This document shows, piece after piece, positions 24,536 through 34,429 of a stretch of DNA of 64,000 nucleotides. Numbering within the stretch: position 1 is the stretch's first letter; every line of letters begins with the position of its first letter. Source of the DNA: CAJCIT01 sp963771305 (GTDB lineage Bacteria; Acidobacteriota; Terriglobia; Bryobacterales; Bryobacteraceae); contig CAVYTS010000017.1 of assembly GCA_963771305.1 (NCBI GenBank), positions 1-64,000 on the forward strand. The letters run 5' to 3'. Made by a program: the position numbers and the translations under genes. Under the pieces are notes generated by a model that did not search any database, was not told where the DNA came from, and saw only the letters and a program-made list of their open reading frames with translations.

Positions 24536-25919
24536 ACTTCCATCCTCCGCTGTGTCGACCGAGTGCGAACGAGGCTCGGCATTGCTCATCGTCTTTCTGT
24601 TTGCCGCGATGGTTGCCATCTTCCTCTATACCGAACTTCCGATTGTGGTCATGGAAGCGCAGCGTCAGAAGGAGCAGACCCTCATCGACCGCGCGGCGCA
24701 ATATCAGAGAGCCATCCAGGTCTACTATCGCAATCGTCACACCTATCCGCCAACGATTGACGCACTCGAGAACACCAACAACCTGCGCTTCTTGCGCCGC
24801 CGTTACAAAGATCCGATGACCGGCAAAGATGATTGGCGCATCCTCCACATGGGACCCGCTGGTGTGGTTGACTCACTGGTGAAACCCCTCACCGCAGCGG
24901 GAGCTCCCGGTCAAAGTGGCTTCGGACAGAACGCCACGAACCAGGATGGTTTTGGACAGCAGAGCGGCTTTGGGCAGCAGAGCGGGCTTGGACAACAGCA
25001 GAGCGGGTTCGGGCAACAGCAGAGTGGCTTCGGACAGCAGCAGAGCGGGCTTGGACAACGGCAGAGCGGGCTTGGACAACAGCAGAGCGGGTTCGGGCAA
25101 CAGCAGAGTGGCTTCGGACAGCAGCAGAGCGGCTTCGGACAGGGAACGAATGCCGCCGCAAACTCGAACTCGACGCAGACCCAAGCTGCCAATCCCGCTA
25201 TGACCGACCCATCTCAAGTCGGGCAGATTGGCGATGCCGGCTCCGCGGCAGCCCAGGCGATTCTAAGGCGACGTCCCCCAGCCGCGGTTGCCAGCGCTCA
25301 AGCGAATGGCCCGCAAGATCCGAATGCGCCCGAGGCGCAGAATGGACAGGTAGAACCAGGACCCAACGAGCCGACGCAGATCGGAGACACGACAGCGTTG
25401 GGAGTGCCCAATTCTCCGGGGCAGCAGCTGGGTAACGGCTCAGATGGACAGGCCAATCCGAACGTTGGCCCAAACTCCAATGGCGCTCCCAATTCAAATG
25501 CCACCTTGGCCAACCAGATCATGCGTAACCCTGCCACCAGCCCCGCTGCGCCCTCCGGTGGGCCCCAGCAACAGACCGGCACATCAGGCAACCCGAACCC
25601 GATCACGGGCGGTTCTATAGCTGGAGTTGCCAGCAAGGTTCACGGCAAGGCGATCAAGGTGTTCAACGATCAGACCGACTACGCCAAGTGGGAGTTCGTC
25701 TATGACTTCCGCAAAGACACTGGCACCGTGTCCGGGACGAATCCGCAAGGCGCGGGCGGGACGGTACCGTTAACCAACCAGAACGGCCTGTCCGGTTCCA
25801 GCACCAATAGCTCGTTCGGCCAGAGCACCAGTTCCTTCGGTCAAAACAGCAACCAGAACACGGCCAATCAGAATTCTGCGCCGGCCAGTTCAAGCACAAA
25901 CCCCGTCCCGAATCAGTAA
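24525..25919 (+). CDS. Type II secretion pseudopilin-like protein with Gln-rich repeat tail
   Basis: A 464-residue protein. The N-terminus ERGSALLIVFLFAAMVAIFLYTEL has the prepilin-type charged segment, Gly and long hydrophobic helix, but residue +5 is not Glu, as in the minor pseudopilin GspK. The globular start has the common YPPTIDALENTNNLRFLRRRYKDPMTGK pattern seen in GspG-type pseudopilins. After residue 125 comes a Gly-Phe-Gly-Gln repeat (ten copies, 24948-25143), then a long Asn/Gln/Pro/Ser linker, a short domain FNDQTDYAKWEFVYDFRKD, and another FGQ-rich end. The tail is unusual for the family and may form fibres or act in surface attachment. Confidence 0.75.
   Translation: MRTRLPSSAVSTECERGSALLIVFLFAAMVAIFLYTELPIVVMEAQRQKEQTLIDRAAQYQRAIQVYYRNRHTYPPTIDALENTNNLRFLRRRYKDPMTGKDDWRILHMGPAGVVDSLVKPLTAAGAPGQSGFGQNATNQDGFGQQSGFGQQSGLGQQQSGFGQQQSGFGQQQSGLGQRQSGLGQQQSGFGQQQSGFGQQQSGFGQGTNAAANSNSTQTQAANPAMTDPSQVGQIGDAGSAAAQAILRRRPPAAVASAQANGPQDPNAPEAQNGQVEPGPNEPTQIGDTTALGVPNSPGQQLGNGSDGQANPNVGPNSNGAPNSNATLANQIMRNPATSPAAPSGGPQQQTGTSGNPNPITGGSIAGVASKVHGKAIKVFNDQTDYAKWEFVYDFRKDTGTVSGTNPQGAGGTVPLTNQNGLSGSSTNSSFGQSTSSFGQNSNQNTANQNSAPASSSTNPVPNQ
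24948..25143 (+). repeat. In-frame 21-bp tandem repeats coding GFGQQQS
   Basis: About ten units in the pseudopilin gene: two 6-residue units GFGQQS and then GLGQQQS, GFGQQQS (x2), GLGQRQS, GLGQQQS, GFGQQQS (x2) and GFGQG. Reading frame is kept throughout. The DNA repeat is close to GGCTTCGGACAGCAGCAGAGC with silent changes, so it is prone to slippage and copy-number change. It is not a CRISPR array: units are contiguous with no spacers. Confidence 0.9.
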
Positions 25920-25992
25920 CCGCCAGCTGGCCCTCGCGACGTTTTGTGGGGCTGCTGGAACCATTGCCACGTTACGATAAGGTTCTGAACGC

Positions 25993-27546
25993 GTGAGCAT
26001 GAGCGTCTTAAGGATCACCAGCTTTTTGAAGCGCCCCATCGCGGACCGTACCGCGTGCCTCGTCATCCTGGCCTGCTTCGCGGTTTCGCGAGTGCTCTAT
26101 TTCCTGGCGGGCCTCCGCTTTGAGGCGGCGAGGCCGCTTGCGGACTTCTTCCAGATCGTGGATCCGGTGCTCTTGCGAGACCGGCTTTTTGAAACGGCCT
26201 GGTATATGCATACGCAGCCGCCCGCTTTAAACCTCTTTATCGGCTTGGTGCTGAAGGCGACGCCGTCGATCGATGCCGCCTCCGTGGTTTTTGCTGTCTG
26301 CTGGCTGGTACTCGGAGTTCTGCTTTCGGTTCTTCTGTACCAGTTGCAACGAGAGTTCAGCGTCTACCCCGTGGTGGCGATGTTGACGACGGCGTGGTTC
26401 ATCGTCAGCCCAGGCGTAGTCCTCTTCGAAAACCTCCTCATCTACGAGTACCCCTTGCTCGTCATGTTGTTGTTGGCGACGCTGGCATTAGGGCGCTTCG
26501 TTCGCACCGGGAAGATCGTTTACGCCGGCACATTCTTCACCGCGCTCGTGCTGCTGGCGTTTACCCGCTCCCTTTTTCACCTGCTGTGGGTGGTGTTGGT
26601 GGTCGCGGGTTGCTTGTGGGCATCTCGCGCCGCGAATAGAAGCAAGAGCGTGTGGGTTCTGGCAACGCTCCAGGTTGCGCTTGTTTTCGGTTTATTCCTG
26701 AAGAACTACTTACTGTATGGTCAGTTCACCAGCAGCACATGGCTGGGTGTCAATCTCTGTACACTGACGACCCATCAGTTGCCTGACGACCTCAGGCAAC
26801 AACTGATCCGCGATGGCGTCATCTCCGGCGCCTCGGCGGTGGATGCACCGGCTTCACTGAGGTACTACGCGAACTATTTTCATCCGGTCCCCAAGACCGG
26901 CGTCCCGATCCTCGACCAGGATGTGGATTCCACGGGCCGCGACAATTTCAACAACCTGGAATACTTTCAGGTTTATAAGTACACAGCCCAGGACGCGAAG
27001 GTGGTTCTGAAGCGATATCCGCAGGTTCTGGCGAAGTCCATGGCGGTTGCATGGTTTACGTACTTCTTCCCGACCGGCGATTTCCCAGATTTTCGCGTGA
27101 ACCGGCCAAAGATCTTCGGATGGGACAGGGCCTTCAACGTGGTGTTCTTTGGTCAATGGAAGGATGCGACTGATCGAAAAGCGCTACGCCGGGAAGGGAT
27201 TGGCCCTGGCCTGATTCTCTACATGGGAACGTATCTTGTAATCGCTTTGCCGCTTCTCTTCGGGTACGGCTGCTGGCGGTGGTGGCGAGCCTGGACGATC
27301 ACACCGCGCGACCGTGCTTTCTTGGCTTCATTGGGTTTCATGCTGTTTAATATTTTCTTCGTCACAGGAGTCGCGAACACGCTTTCGAGCTTCGAAAACA
27401 ACCGGTATCGATTCCCACTCGACGGGTATTTCGTGACCCTGCTGGGCATGGCTATTTCGCAGTGGCTGGAGAGCCGTGGCGGAGACGCGCCGGGAGCCGC
27501 CGCCGGCGTCGGCGGCGATGTGCCAATGAAGGCGGCCGCCCATTGA
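25993..27546 (+). CDS. Multispan membrane glycosyltransferase-like protein (GT39/PMT type)
   Basis: A 517-residue polytopic membrane protein with a GTG start and about ten hydrophobic segments. The topology, an early acidic loop after the first helix (RFEAARPLADFFQIVDPVLLRD) and the HTQPPALNLFIGLVLKA motif resemble lipid-linked-sugar glycosyltransferases of the dolichyl-phosphate mannosyltransferase type. A soluble loop at about 250-380 holds NLEYFQVYKYTAQDAKVVLKRYPQ. A second group of helices closes the protein. It may glycosylate surface proteins or lipids. The family is broad and diverged, so substrate is unknown. No operon partner is seen. Confidence 0.6.
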   Translation: MSMSVLRITSFLKRPIADRTACLVILACFAVSRVLYFLAGLRFEAARPLADFFQIVDPVLLRDRLFETAWYMHTQPPALNLFIGLVLKATPSIDAASVVFAVCWLVLGVLLSVLLYQLQREFSVYPVVAMLTTAWFIVSPGVVLFENLLIYEYPLLVMLLLATLALGRFVRTGKIVYAGTFFTALVLLAFTRSLFHLLWVVLVVAGCLWASRAANRSKSVWVLATLQVALVFGLFLKNYLLYGQFTSSTWLGVNLCTLTTHQLPDDLRQQLIRDGVISGASAVDAPASLRYYANYFHPVPKTGVPILDQDVDSTGRDNFNNLEYFQVYKYTAQDAKVVLKRYPQVLAKSMAVAWFTYFFPTGDFPDFRVNRPKIFGWDRAFNVVFFGQWKDATDRKALRREGIGPGLILYMGTYLVIALPLLFGYGCWRWWRAWTITPRDRAFLASLGFMLFNIFFVTGVANTLSSFENNRYRFPLDGYFVTLLGMAISQWLESRGGDAPGAAAGVGGDVPMKAAAH

Positions 27547-27633
27547 TCCAACGACTTGCCTGGTCGGGCCCTTCGCTAGAATCAAAGGTCAGGAGCTAAA
27601 GCACCTTCAGCTCTTTCGTTTCTTGACAACTTC

Positions 27634-29181
27634 ATGATGCGCCTCTTACTCGCACTAATCCTGGCGACGATCCTGTCGATGGCAGCCACAGCTCAGTCTC
27701 TCCAGCAGTTTCAGAAGAAAGTCACAGAGTTTACGCTGGCGAATGGATTCCACTTCATCGTGGTGGAACGGCACGACGCGCCCGTGGTGGCCTTTAATTC
27801 CTATGTCAACGCCGGGTCCGTCGATGATCCCGCGGGCCAGACCGGCATTGCGCACATGTTTGAGCACATGGCGTTCAAAGGAACTTCTACCATCGGCACC
27901 GCCAACTGGGGCATTGAACGGCAGCAGTTGCGCGACATCGAAAAAGCTTACGACAACTTTGAAGAGGAGCAGAACAAAGGCCCGCGCGCCGATCCCCAGA
28001 AGATGGAGCAATTAGTCAGCCGGTTAAAGACGGAGATTGAACTGGGTGAGAAGTATGTAAACCAAAATCTCTTCACGCGAATCATTGAAGCCAACGGTGG
28101 TTCTGGTTTGAACGCACAGACGTCAAATGACTCCACTGTCTTTTATTACAGCCTGCCTTCAAATCGCGCCGAGCTCTGGTTCTTACTCGAATCGCAGCGC
28201 TTTTACGATCCAGTTTTCCGGGAGTTCTATAAAGAGAGGGAGGTGGTGCTGGAAGAACGTAGGATGAGCACTGACTCGAATCCCGAAGGCCTATTGCGCG
28301 AGACGTTTGCGGCCGCTGCTTTCGAAGCTCACCCTTATCACAATCCGACGGGCGGATGGATGAGCGACATCTTGAATTTTCGCCTGCGGGAGGCGCTCGC
28401 GTTCTATAAGAAATACTATGTACCGTCCAACATCACCTTCGGCATTGCTGGCGACATCAATGCGGCGGACGCCCGCCGTCTGGCGGAGAAATACTTCTCG
28501 ATAATTCCGGCCGGACCGGCTCCTCCGCTGATTCATACGGTTGAGCCGAAGCAGTTGGGTGAGCGCCGGGTAGTAGTGGAGTCGGATTCGCAGTCCATCG
28601 AATTGATTGGCTACAAACGCCCGTCGGAAAGATCCCCCGACGACGCCGTTCTGGAAGTGATTGCCGGCGTCCTCGCGGGTGGACGAACGGGAACCATTTA
28701 TAAGGACCTGGTGCGGGACAAGAAGATCGCCCTGTCGGCCGGAGCGCTCGCGACTTTCCCGGCTGGTAAGTATCCCAATCTCTTTATGTTTTACGTCTAT
28801 CCCAATTTGGGCAAGTCGTTGGAGGAATGCGAGAAGCCGCTTTTGGAAGCCGTTGAACGCCTGAAGACCGAGAAATTGGATGACGCGACGCTCAAGCGGA
28901 TCAGGGCTCAGTTGCGCGCGTCTCTGATCGGCCGGCTCGAAACGAATGAAAGCCTGGCGTCCGAGGTAGCGTCGTATTACGCGACTTATGGAGACTGGCG
29001 AAAACTGTTTACGGAGCTTCAGGATTTTGACAAGGTGACTGCCGATGATGTCATGCGCGTCGCCAAACTGTATTTCGTTCCCGAGGCACGAACCGTAGCG
29101 AGAATCGTTCCAGGTTCGGCAGCGCGGCCATCCGGGCCTGCTTCTGAGCAGAACGAGGCTTCAGCGCCGGGTGTCGACTGA
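27634..29181 (+). CDS. Secreted M16-family zinc metallopeptidase (catalytic subunit)
   Basis: A 515-residue protein with a signal peptide (MMRLLLALILATILSMAATAQS). The M16 zinc site HxxEH is present as HMFEH (about residue 77) in TGIAHMFEHMAFKGT, with the downstream Glu in the FYKEREVVLEERRMSTDS region as the third ligand. Two M16 domain halves follow, the second with ELIGYKRPSE. Bacterial M16 enzymes often act as pairs in which one partner has the active site and the next gene supplies an inactive half. This one is the active half. It overlaps the next gene by one base. Confidence 0.9.
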   Translation: MMRLLLALILATILSMAATAQSLQQFQKKVTEFTLANGFHFIVVERHDAPVVAFNSYVNAGSVDDPAGQTGIAHMFEHMAFKGTSTIGTANWGIERQQLRDIEKAYDNFEEEQNKGPRADPQKMEQLVSRLKTEIELGEKYVNQNLFTRIIEANGGSGLNAQTSNDSTVFYYSLPSNRAELWFLLESQRFYDPVFREFYKEREVVLEERRMSTDSNPEGLLRETFAAAAFEAHPYHNPTGGWMSDILNFRLREALAFYKKYYVPSNITFGIAGDINAADARRLAEKYFSIIPAGPAPPLIHTVEPKQLGERRVVVESDSQSIELIGYKRPSERSPDDAVLEVIAGVLAGGRTGTIYKDLVRDKKIALSAGALATFPAGKYPNLFMFYVYPNLGKSLEECEKPLLEAVERLKTEKLDDATLKRIRAQLRASLIGRLETNESLASEVASYYATYGDWRKLFTELQDFDKVTADDVMRVAKLYFVPEARTVARIVPGSAARPSGPASEQNEASAPGVD

Positions 29182-31343
29182 TGCGCAAACGCGTTTGTGT
29201 TCTCCGTCAACTGGTGGTCTATACGCTTCTTGCGTCTGCCTTCTTGCGCGCGCAGCCGGCCAAGCCGCCGGTGAAGTCACAGGCCGGCAACACAGCGTCT
29301 GACGGTGATTCCGTTGTGGTTCGAGAGGCCGGACCGCTGCCCTCTCCACTGGCTCTCGTGTATCCTCCGCTGCGGGAAATTAATATCCCTAAGCCCGTCA
29401 TCGTCACGCTCTCAAACGGGATTAAGGCGTACTTGCTGGAGAACCACGATCTGCCTGTCGTTCGTGGCACGGCCCTGATTCGTACCGGGAATCTGTTCGA
29501 CCCCAAGGATAAGCGCGGATTGGCGACACTCACCGGAATCACCATCCGCAGCGGCGGTACCAAGTCCATGACGGGAGATGAACTGGACGAAAAACTGGAA
29601 AACATGGCCGCCTCGATCGAATCCGAGATCGGCGAATCGAGCGCCACCAGCGGGTTCTCCTGTCTGAGCGAAAACACCGATGCGGTGCTGGGTTGGTTCC
29701 GGGATGTCTTAACCACCCCTGAATTCCGGCAAGACAAGGTGGATCTCGCTAAGACGCAGATGAAGAGCGAGATCTCCCGCCGCAACGACGACGCAGCGGG
29801 AATTGCGAGCCGTGAGATCCTGCGCATCCTGTATGGTCCCGATACGCCCTACGGCGGGGAGGAGACGTACGCCACTGTGAATGCCGTCAGTCGCGACGAC
29901 ATTCGCGCCTTTTATCAGCGTTACTACTTCCCGGCCAACATCATCCTTGCTCTGTACGGCGATTTTCAGACCGGCAACATGCAGAAAAAGCTGGAGACGG
30001 CCTTCGGCTCATGGAGGGTGACGCAGGATAAAGTGCCCTCGTTCCCTGCCGTGGATGCCAAGCCCGATCCGGGAGTTTTTCTGGTGAAGAAGGAAGATGT
30101 CACGCAGACGTTCTTCCAGATTGGCCATCTCGGCGGAGAACTCAACAACAAGGACTTCCCAGCGTTATCGGTGGCGGCAGATGTGCTCGGCGGCGGATTT
30201 AGCAGCAGGCTTTTTCGCGAGGTTCGTAGCCGGCTCGGGTACGCTTACTCGATCAGCGCTTCCTGGGATGCGAGTTACGATCACCCTGGCGTCTTTTTGA
30301 TCGGGGGCAGCACCAAGTCCCAGACAACGGAGGAGACCATCGCTGCCGTCCTGAAAGAAGTGGATCGCCTGCGAACTACCGAGGTGACCGATCAGGAACT
30401 CAGCACGGCTAAAGACTCAGCTTTGAACAGTCTTGTATTCGCCTTTGAGCGCCCGGTGAGCACGCTGATGCGTCTTGTTACATATGACTATTTTGGTTAC
30501 CCGCCCGACTTTCTCAACCGCTACCAGCATGGACTGGAGGCAGTTACCAAGGCTGACGTTCTGCGGGTGGCAAAGGAGAATTTCAACCCCGAGCGGTTCA
30601 GCCTTGTTGCCGTCGGGAATCAGAACAACTTCGGCCGGCCGCTGAGCGAACTCAATCTACCCGTGAAGGCGCTGGATGTGTCGATGCCTCTCGATCAGCC
30701 CGTTCAGACGACGGAAGAAAAACGGGCGGGCCAACAACTGCTAACCAAGGCGCTTGACCAGGTTGGTGGCGCTGCGCGCTTTAATGCAATTCAGGACTTC
30801 CTGCAGACCGAGGAAATGCAGACCCGAGCCAATCCGAAGAAACGTGACGCAACCGTGCGATTCATGGCCCCTGACACGCTTCGCGAAGAACAGGAACTGG
30901 AAGACGGTAGTCACCTCATCGTGTTCTCTGACGGCAAAACGGGCTGGGCGAATTCCAACGGTGTCACCGACGACCTGAGGGAAGAGGCGTTTCCCATGAT
31001 CGCTGTGAACATGTCCCACCGGCTTCTGTTTATTCTGCGGAAACTCAGTAAGAATCCGGATCAAGGCACGTATACAGGTCATGGCGTTTTCGAGTGGCTC
31101 GACGCAAATGGCCAACCCTGCAATCTGATCGTGGACGAAAAGACGGGCACGATCTTGAAAATCCGGTTCCGCCAAAAGGGCGTGGTTGAGGAAACCTTTT
31201 CCGACTGGCGCGACGTCTCCGGGATGAAGCTGCCGTTTCATGCCGATCTTACGCAGAACGATAAACCAGTTGCGGCGAGAACGACACTCGCGCTGAAGAT
31301 AAATACTCATTTGAGTCTGGAAGAGTTGAAGAAACGACCGTGA
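29181..31343 (+). CDS. Secreted M16-family peptidase-like protein, inactive partner with extra C-terminal domain
   Basis: A 720-residue secreted protein (signal region CVLRQLVVYTLLASAFLRAQ). Residues 60-480 are two M16 domains: VTLSNGIKAYLLENHDLPVVRGTALIRTG, KRGLATLTGITIRSGG where the zinc HxxEH is missing, and GGGFSSRLFREVRSRLGYAYSI, which is conserved in the second half. This suggests a non-catalytic substrate-holding partner of the preceding gene. About 200 extra C-terminal residues (DFLQTEEMQTRANPKKRD, TGTILKIRFRQKGVVEETFSDWRDV) resemble a lipoprotein-sorting/LolA-like beta domain, which is not part of a usual M16. It is coupled to the next gene by overlap (4 bases). Confidence 0.85.
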   Translation: MRKRVCVLRQLVVYTLLASAFLRAQPAKPPVKSQAGNTASDGDSVVVREAGPLPSPLALVYPPLREINIPKPVIVTLSNGIKAYLLENHDLPVVRGTALIRTGNLFDPKDKRGLATLTGITIRSGGTKSMTGDELDEKLENMAASIESEIGESSATSGFSCLSENTDAVLGWFRDVLTTPEFRQDKVDLAKTQMKSEISRRNDDAAGIASREILRILYGPDTPYGGEETYATVNAVSRDDIRAFYQRYYFPANIILALYGDFQTGNMQKKLETAFGSWRVTQDKVPSFPAVDAKPDPGVFLVKKEDVTQTFFQIGHLGGELNNKDFPALSVAADVLGGGFSSRLFREVRSRLGYAYSISASWDASYDHPGVFLIGGSTKSQTTEETIAAVLKEVDRLRTTEVTDQELSTAKDSALNSLVFAFERPVSTLMRLVTYDYFGYPPDFLNRYQHGLEAVTKADVLRVAKENFNPERFSLVAVGNQNNFGRPLSELNLPVKALDVSMPLDQPVQTTEEKRAGQQLLTKALDQVGGAARFNAIQDFLQTEEMQTRANPKKRDATVRFMAPDTLREEQELEDGSHLIVFSDGKTGWANSNGVTDDLREEAFPMIAVNMSHRLLFILRKLSKNPDQGTYTGHGVFEWLDANGQPCNLIVDEKTGTILKIRFRQKGVVEETFSDWRDVSGMKLPFHADLTQNDKPVAARTTLALKINTHLSLEELKKRP

Positions 31344-32125
31344 AAACCCTGGTCTCTTTTTTGCTATGTGCGGCATGTGTGACTGCGCAGCCGGTGGATA
31401 AAGGAAAGCGGATTGTGGAGGATGCCATCGCTGCGTTGGGCGGCGAACACTTTCTCCAGATGCAGAATCGGGTTGAGTCGGGGCGGGCTTACTCGTTTTA
31501 CAACGAAGAAATCAGCGGCCTCGACATCGCCACCATCTACACGGAGTATCTCCCCAGCCAGCCGGAAAACGGAGTGGCAGTTCGCGAACGGGAGGTTTTC
31601 GGCAAAAAACAAGACTATTCCGTGCTCTTTCTGCAGGATCAGGGTTGGGACGTCACGTTCCGCGGAGCCCGGCCGGTGCCCGACCCGAGCCTAAAACGCT
31701 ACCTGAACTCCACACGAAATAACATTCTCTATCTGTTGAGGGTACGCTACAAGGAACCCGGCATGGAGTTCGATTACGTCGGGAGAGACGTCGTGCAGAA
31801 TGTCGAAGTCGTGATGGTGGATATCAGCGACGCGCAGGGTCAGGTGATTCACGTAGTCTTTGATCGATTGACCAAACTGCCCATTCGTCAGACGTTCAAT
31901 TACGTGGATTCGGAAACCAAGCTGCGAATGGACGAGACCACCGAATATGGGAATTTCCGGGATGTGGGAGAAGGCGTGAAACTGCCGTTCGCCATTCGCC
32001 GCGAACGCAACGGGTTAAAGGTCTATGAGCTCTACGCGAACAAGATCGCAATTAACCAAACTCTTCCAGCCAAAATGTTCGAACTTCCTCCGGGCGTGAA
32101 GGTTCTTCACAAGATGAACAATTAG
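31340..32125 (+). CDS. Secreted LolA-like/outer-membrane-lipoprotein-sorting-type protein
   Basis: A 261-residue secreted protein (signal MKTLVSFLLCAACVTAQP; GTG start overlapping the previous stop). The mature part reads GKRIVEDAIAALGGEHFLQMQNRVESGRAYSFYNEEISGLDIATIYTEYL, then VMVDISDAQGQVIHVVFDRLTKLPIRQTFNYVDSETK, the pattern of LolA/LppX-type beta sandwiches that bind lipid-like ligands. It resembles the extra C-terminal domain of the preceding M16 partner, so the pair may have come from a domain duplication. Third gene of the M16 operon. Its cargo is unknown. Confidence 0.65.
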   Translation: MKTLVSFLLCAACVTAQPVDKGKRIVEDAIAALGGEHFLQMQNRVESGRAYSFYNEEISGLDIATIYTEYLPSQPENGVAVREREVFGKKQDYSVLFLQDQGWDVTFRGARPVPDPSLKRYLNSTRNNILYLLRVRYKEPGMEFDYVGRDVVQNVEVVMVDISDAQGQVIHVVFDRLTKLPIRQTFNYVDSETKLRMDETTEYGNFRDVGEGVKLPFAIRRERNGLKVYELYANKIAINQTLPAKMFELPPGVKVLHKMNN

Positions 32126-32136
32126 CGTGCGGAGCA

Positions 32137-32161
32137 GTGCCGGCGAAATGCTCGCCGGCAC
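32137..32161. terminator. Perfect 10-bp hairpin between convergent genes
   Basis: GTGCCGGCGA and TCGCCGGCAC flank a 5-base loop, between the M16 operon (plus) and the GH9 pseudogene (minus). No T tract follows on either side, so it may be a weak or factor-assisted two-way terminator. Confidence 0.45.
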
Positions 32162-32174
32162 GACGATGTCGAGG

Positions 32175-34281
32175 TCAATCCCGATCTTGACCAGATGGGG
32201 TGGCCGGGGCACCGGCAGCCCGCCATGCGAACATGAGGAACGATGCCGAGGTCAGGTCAATAGCAGGCTCGGTTGTCGCGTATGACTGGACATTGTCCAC
32301 GAAAACCGCCGCGTTGGGGTCGCTGTAGTTATTAAACGCGGCATAGGCGTCAACGCCATTCGCTGGACAGTTACGCATATTCGTAACGAAGCCGCCTGAC
32401 TGAACGTTGCTGTAGCTGTTTGGTCCTTCGACCAGGGCTCCGGCCAAAACAGGATACGAGCCGTCCAGCGACCCAGCCAGATTTGCTACTTGATGCTGCA
32501 TGCAATCCGGGAATGTGCTGCCGTCCCCGACGATGAGTGACACTCCCCAGGCGTTGGCGCCTAGGATATTGGCCGCCCATTGCCGCGAGTATTGCTCGTA
32601 GGTCGCGGAACCGGTCAGGTAATCATATTCCTTCGCTTCCACCGCCAAGCCCGCACCGTGCGTTGTCGTATCAAACTGCCCCCATGCGAATCCAAGGCCG
32701 AAGGGGTCGGTGGTACTCTGTGCGACGGCATTGTCCAGTTCCTTTTTTAGGTCAGCCAGCAGGGCTGCTTGGGTGACCGCTAGTCCGGTAGGATTTCCGG
32801 CGGCAGAAATAGCCCGATACAACTCGTAGTGTGCTAATCCACTGACGTCGTATAGGTTAAGCGAGTCCGACGCATCGTTTGGGCCGGTGATGTAAGCATT
32901 CGCCCAGTACGCGGCTTGATTGAGGTAGTAGTTGGCGTTGGTCTGGGGCAGGCCCGCCGGCGGCGTGTTGCAGTTCGATAGGGCATTGTAGAGTTCGGTG
33001 GCGCCGAGTTCCAGGTCGTCTTGCCACACGACCTCCGGATAGAAGTCGTAAGGCGCCGTGGTGAGCAGATTGTTGTTTTTGTTCGCATTGGTTTGGGCCA
33101 GAGCGAAGATATCTTCTGCATTCTTCAGACACTGGGCTGCGAAGGCTGGATCGCTGTTTTGATAAACCTGGTAGCCGACGGCAAATGCCGCCGCGAGACG
33201 GCCTGCGAGATTCGGGCTGATCTTTGAACCGGCCGGACCGGCGACGAACACCGGGCGGTTGGTGATGTACTTATAAGGCGCTCCCGGGATAGTTCGCAGC
33301 CGTGTCGTCTTGCGGGAGTCGCCAGATATCGTGGTCGCTGTAGAGATACTGGGTGCCCTTTGGGCAGCCCCCTTGCCCAGAGCCTTTAATGACGCATCCT
33401 CCGGTGCCGATCCCCACTTGATAGTAGAGAGTTTTGCTTGAATCGTCCCACATCTGCGACAACCACTGGAGGCCAAACTTCGCTTCGGCCGTGAAATTGG
33501 ACGTCCAGGAACCGGAACCCATCTGGTATGGAAAATCGCGCACGCCGATCAGCATCAGCGCCACGGTGTAGCTGTGGGTCTGAACAAACTTCAGGTAATC
33601 GCCGGCGTCCCACCAGCCACCCTCGGCGTTGATGGTCGCTCCGGTGGGCGTGAGATCGCTGACCAGAATGTCGTTTTCATCGATGTCCGGCGTCAGGTAC
33701 ACCTTGGCACTGCGCGTCGCTCTGGTGACCCGGCGCAGTGCGGAGATCGGACGGAATGTAGTTGGTCCCGTCGCGTTCATTCTGGTAAAAAGTCAAGGCG
33801 TTTGTTAGTGGTCCGGAATAGATGAACGCGCCAAACCCAACTTGGAACGCGGAGACACCACGCCGCCGACCTGAATGGTGTAGGTGCCTGGCCAAACAGT
33901 GAAGTCAATGGCGTTCACTTCGAAGTTTGTCGCCCCCACCCAAGTGCCCTGATCGGCGCCGACCGTCCCCTTGAAAACGTGTTGCCCGTAGGAATCGAGA
34001 ACGGCTGAATCTCGTACCTTGTGCCGAGCCCGGTGACATCAAGTAGGCCCGGTTCGTGTTGCCGCATTCGTAGCCGACCTGATTCACTCTAATGAATGAG
34101 TTTTGTGTCGTCGGCGTCGGCGAGGGAGCCGGCCAGTTCTTGCGGCCAGGCACGATCCAAACAGGACTGGCACGGTGACGACGGCGCAAAGGAGTCCGAA
34201 GGAAGTTGGTGTGATTGTAAACTGTCTTAACGTGTGAAGAGGGCTTTCATTGGTTCTTTCTGGTTTCGTTTCCCTAGCCAC
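32175..34281 (-). pseudogene. GH9-family cellulase, heavily frameshifted
   Basis: Six short frames on the minus strand, read in order, rebuild one secreted glycoside hydrolase family 9 protein. A leader (FGLLCAVVTVPVLFGSCLA) is followed by the N-terminal Ig-like piece SFIRVNQVGYECGNTNRAY. It runs on in other frames (AVLDSYGQHVFKGTVGADQG; FIYSGPLTNALTFYQNERDG), then the catalytic GGWWDAGDYLKFV block with its two Asp, and the last frame (32175-33476, 433 residues) holds YKYITNRPVFVAGPAGSKISPNLAGR to TTEPAIDLTSASFLMFAWRAA with the catalytic Glu. At least five frame changes separate these. The family cleaves beta-1,4-glucans. The gene is probably dead unless the sequence itself is faulty. Confidence 0.85.
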
Positions 34282-34429
34282 TATACTGCCGTCGCAAAGT
34301 TTTTGAAACCATTTGACGGTGATTGTTGTACCGGAACTGGCAAGACTTCCCTGAGCGTTCGAAAGGAAACCACTGGTACCGGCGTTCCGGTGCCTGCGTG
34401 GAAGTCATCCAAAGGTAGCCAGGAAGCTT

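Noticed and set aside
24948..25143. Regular repeats that could be taken for a CRISPR array
   Set aside because: Units are contiguous and in frame coding GFGQQQS, with no unique spacers, so this is a protein repeat.
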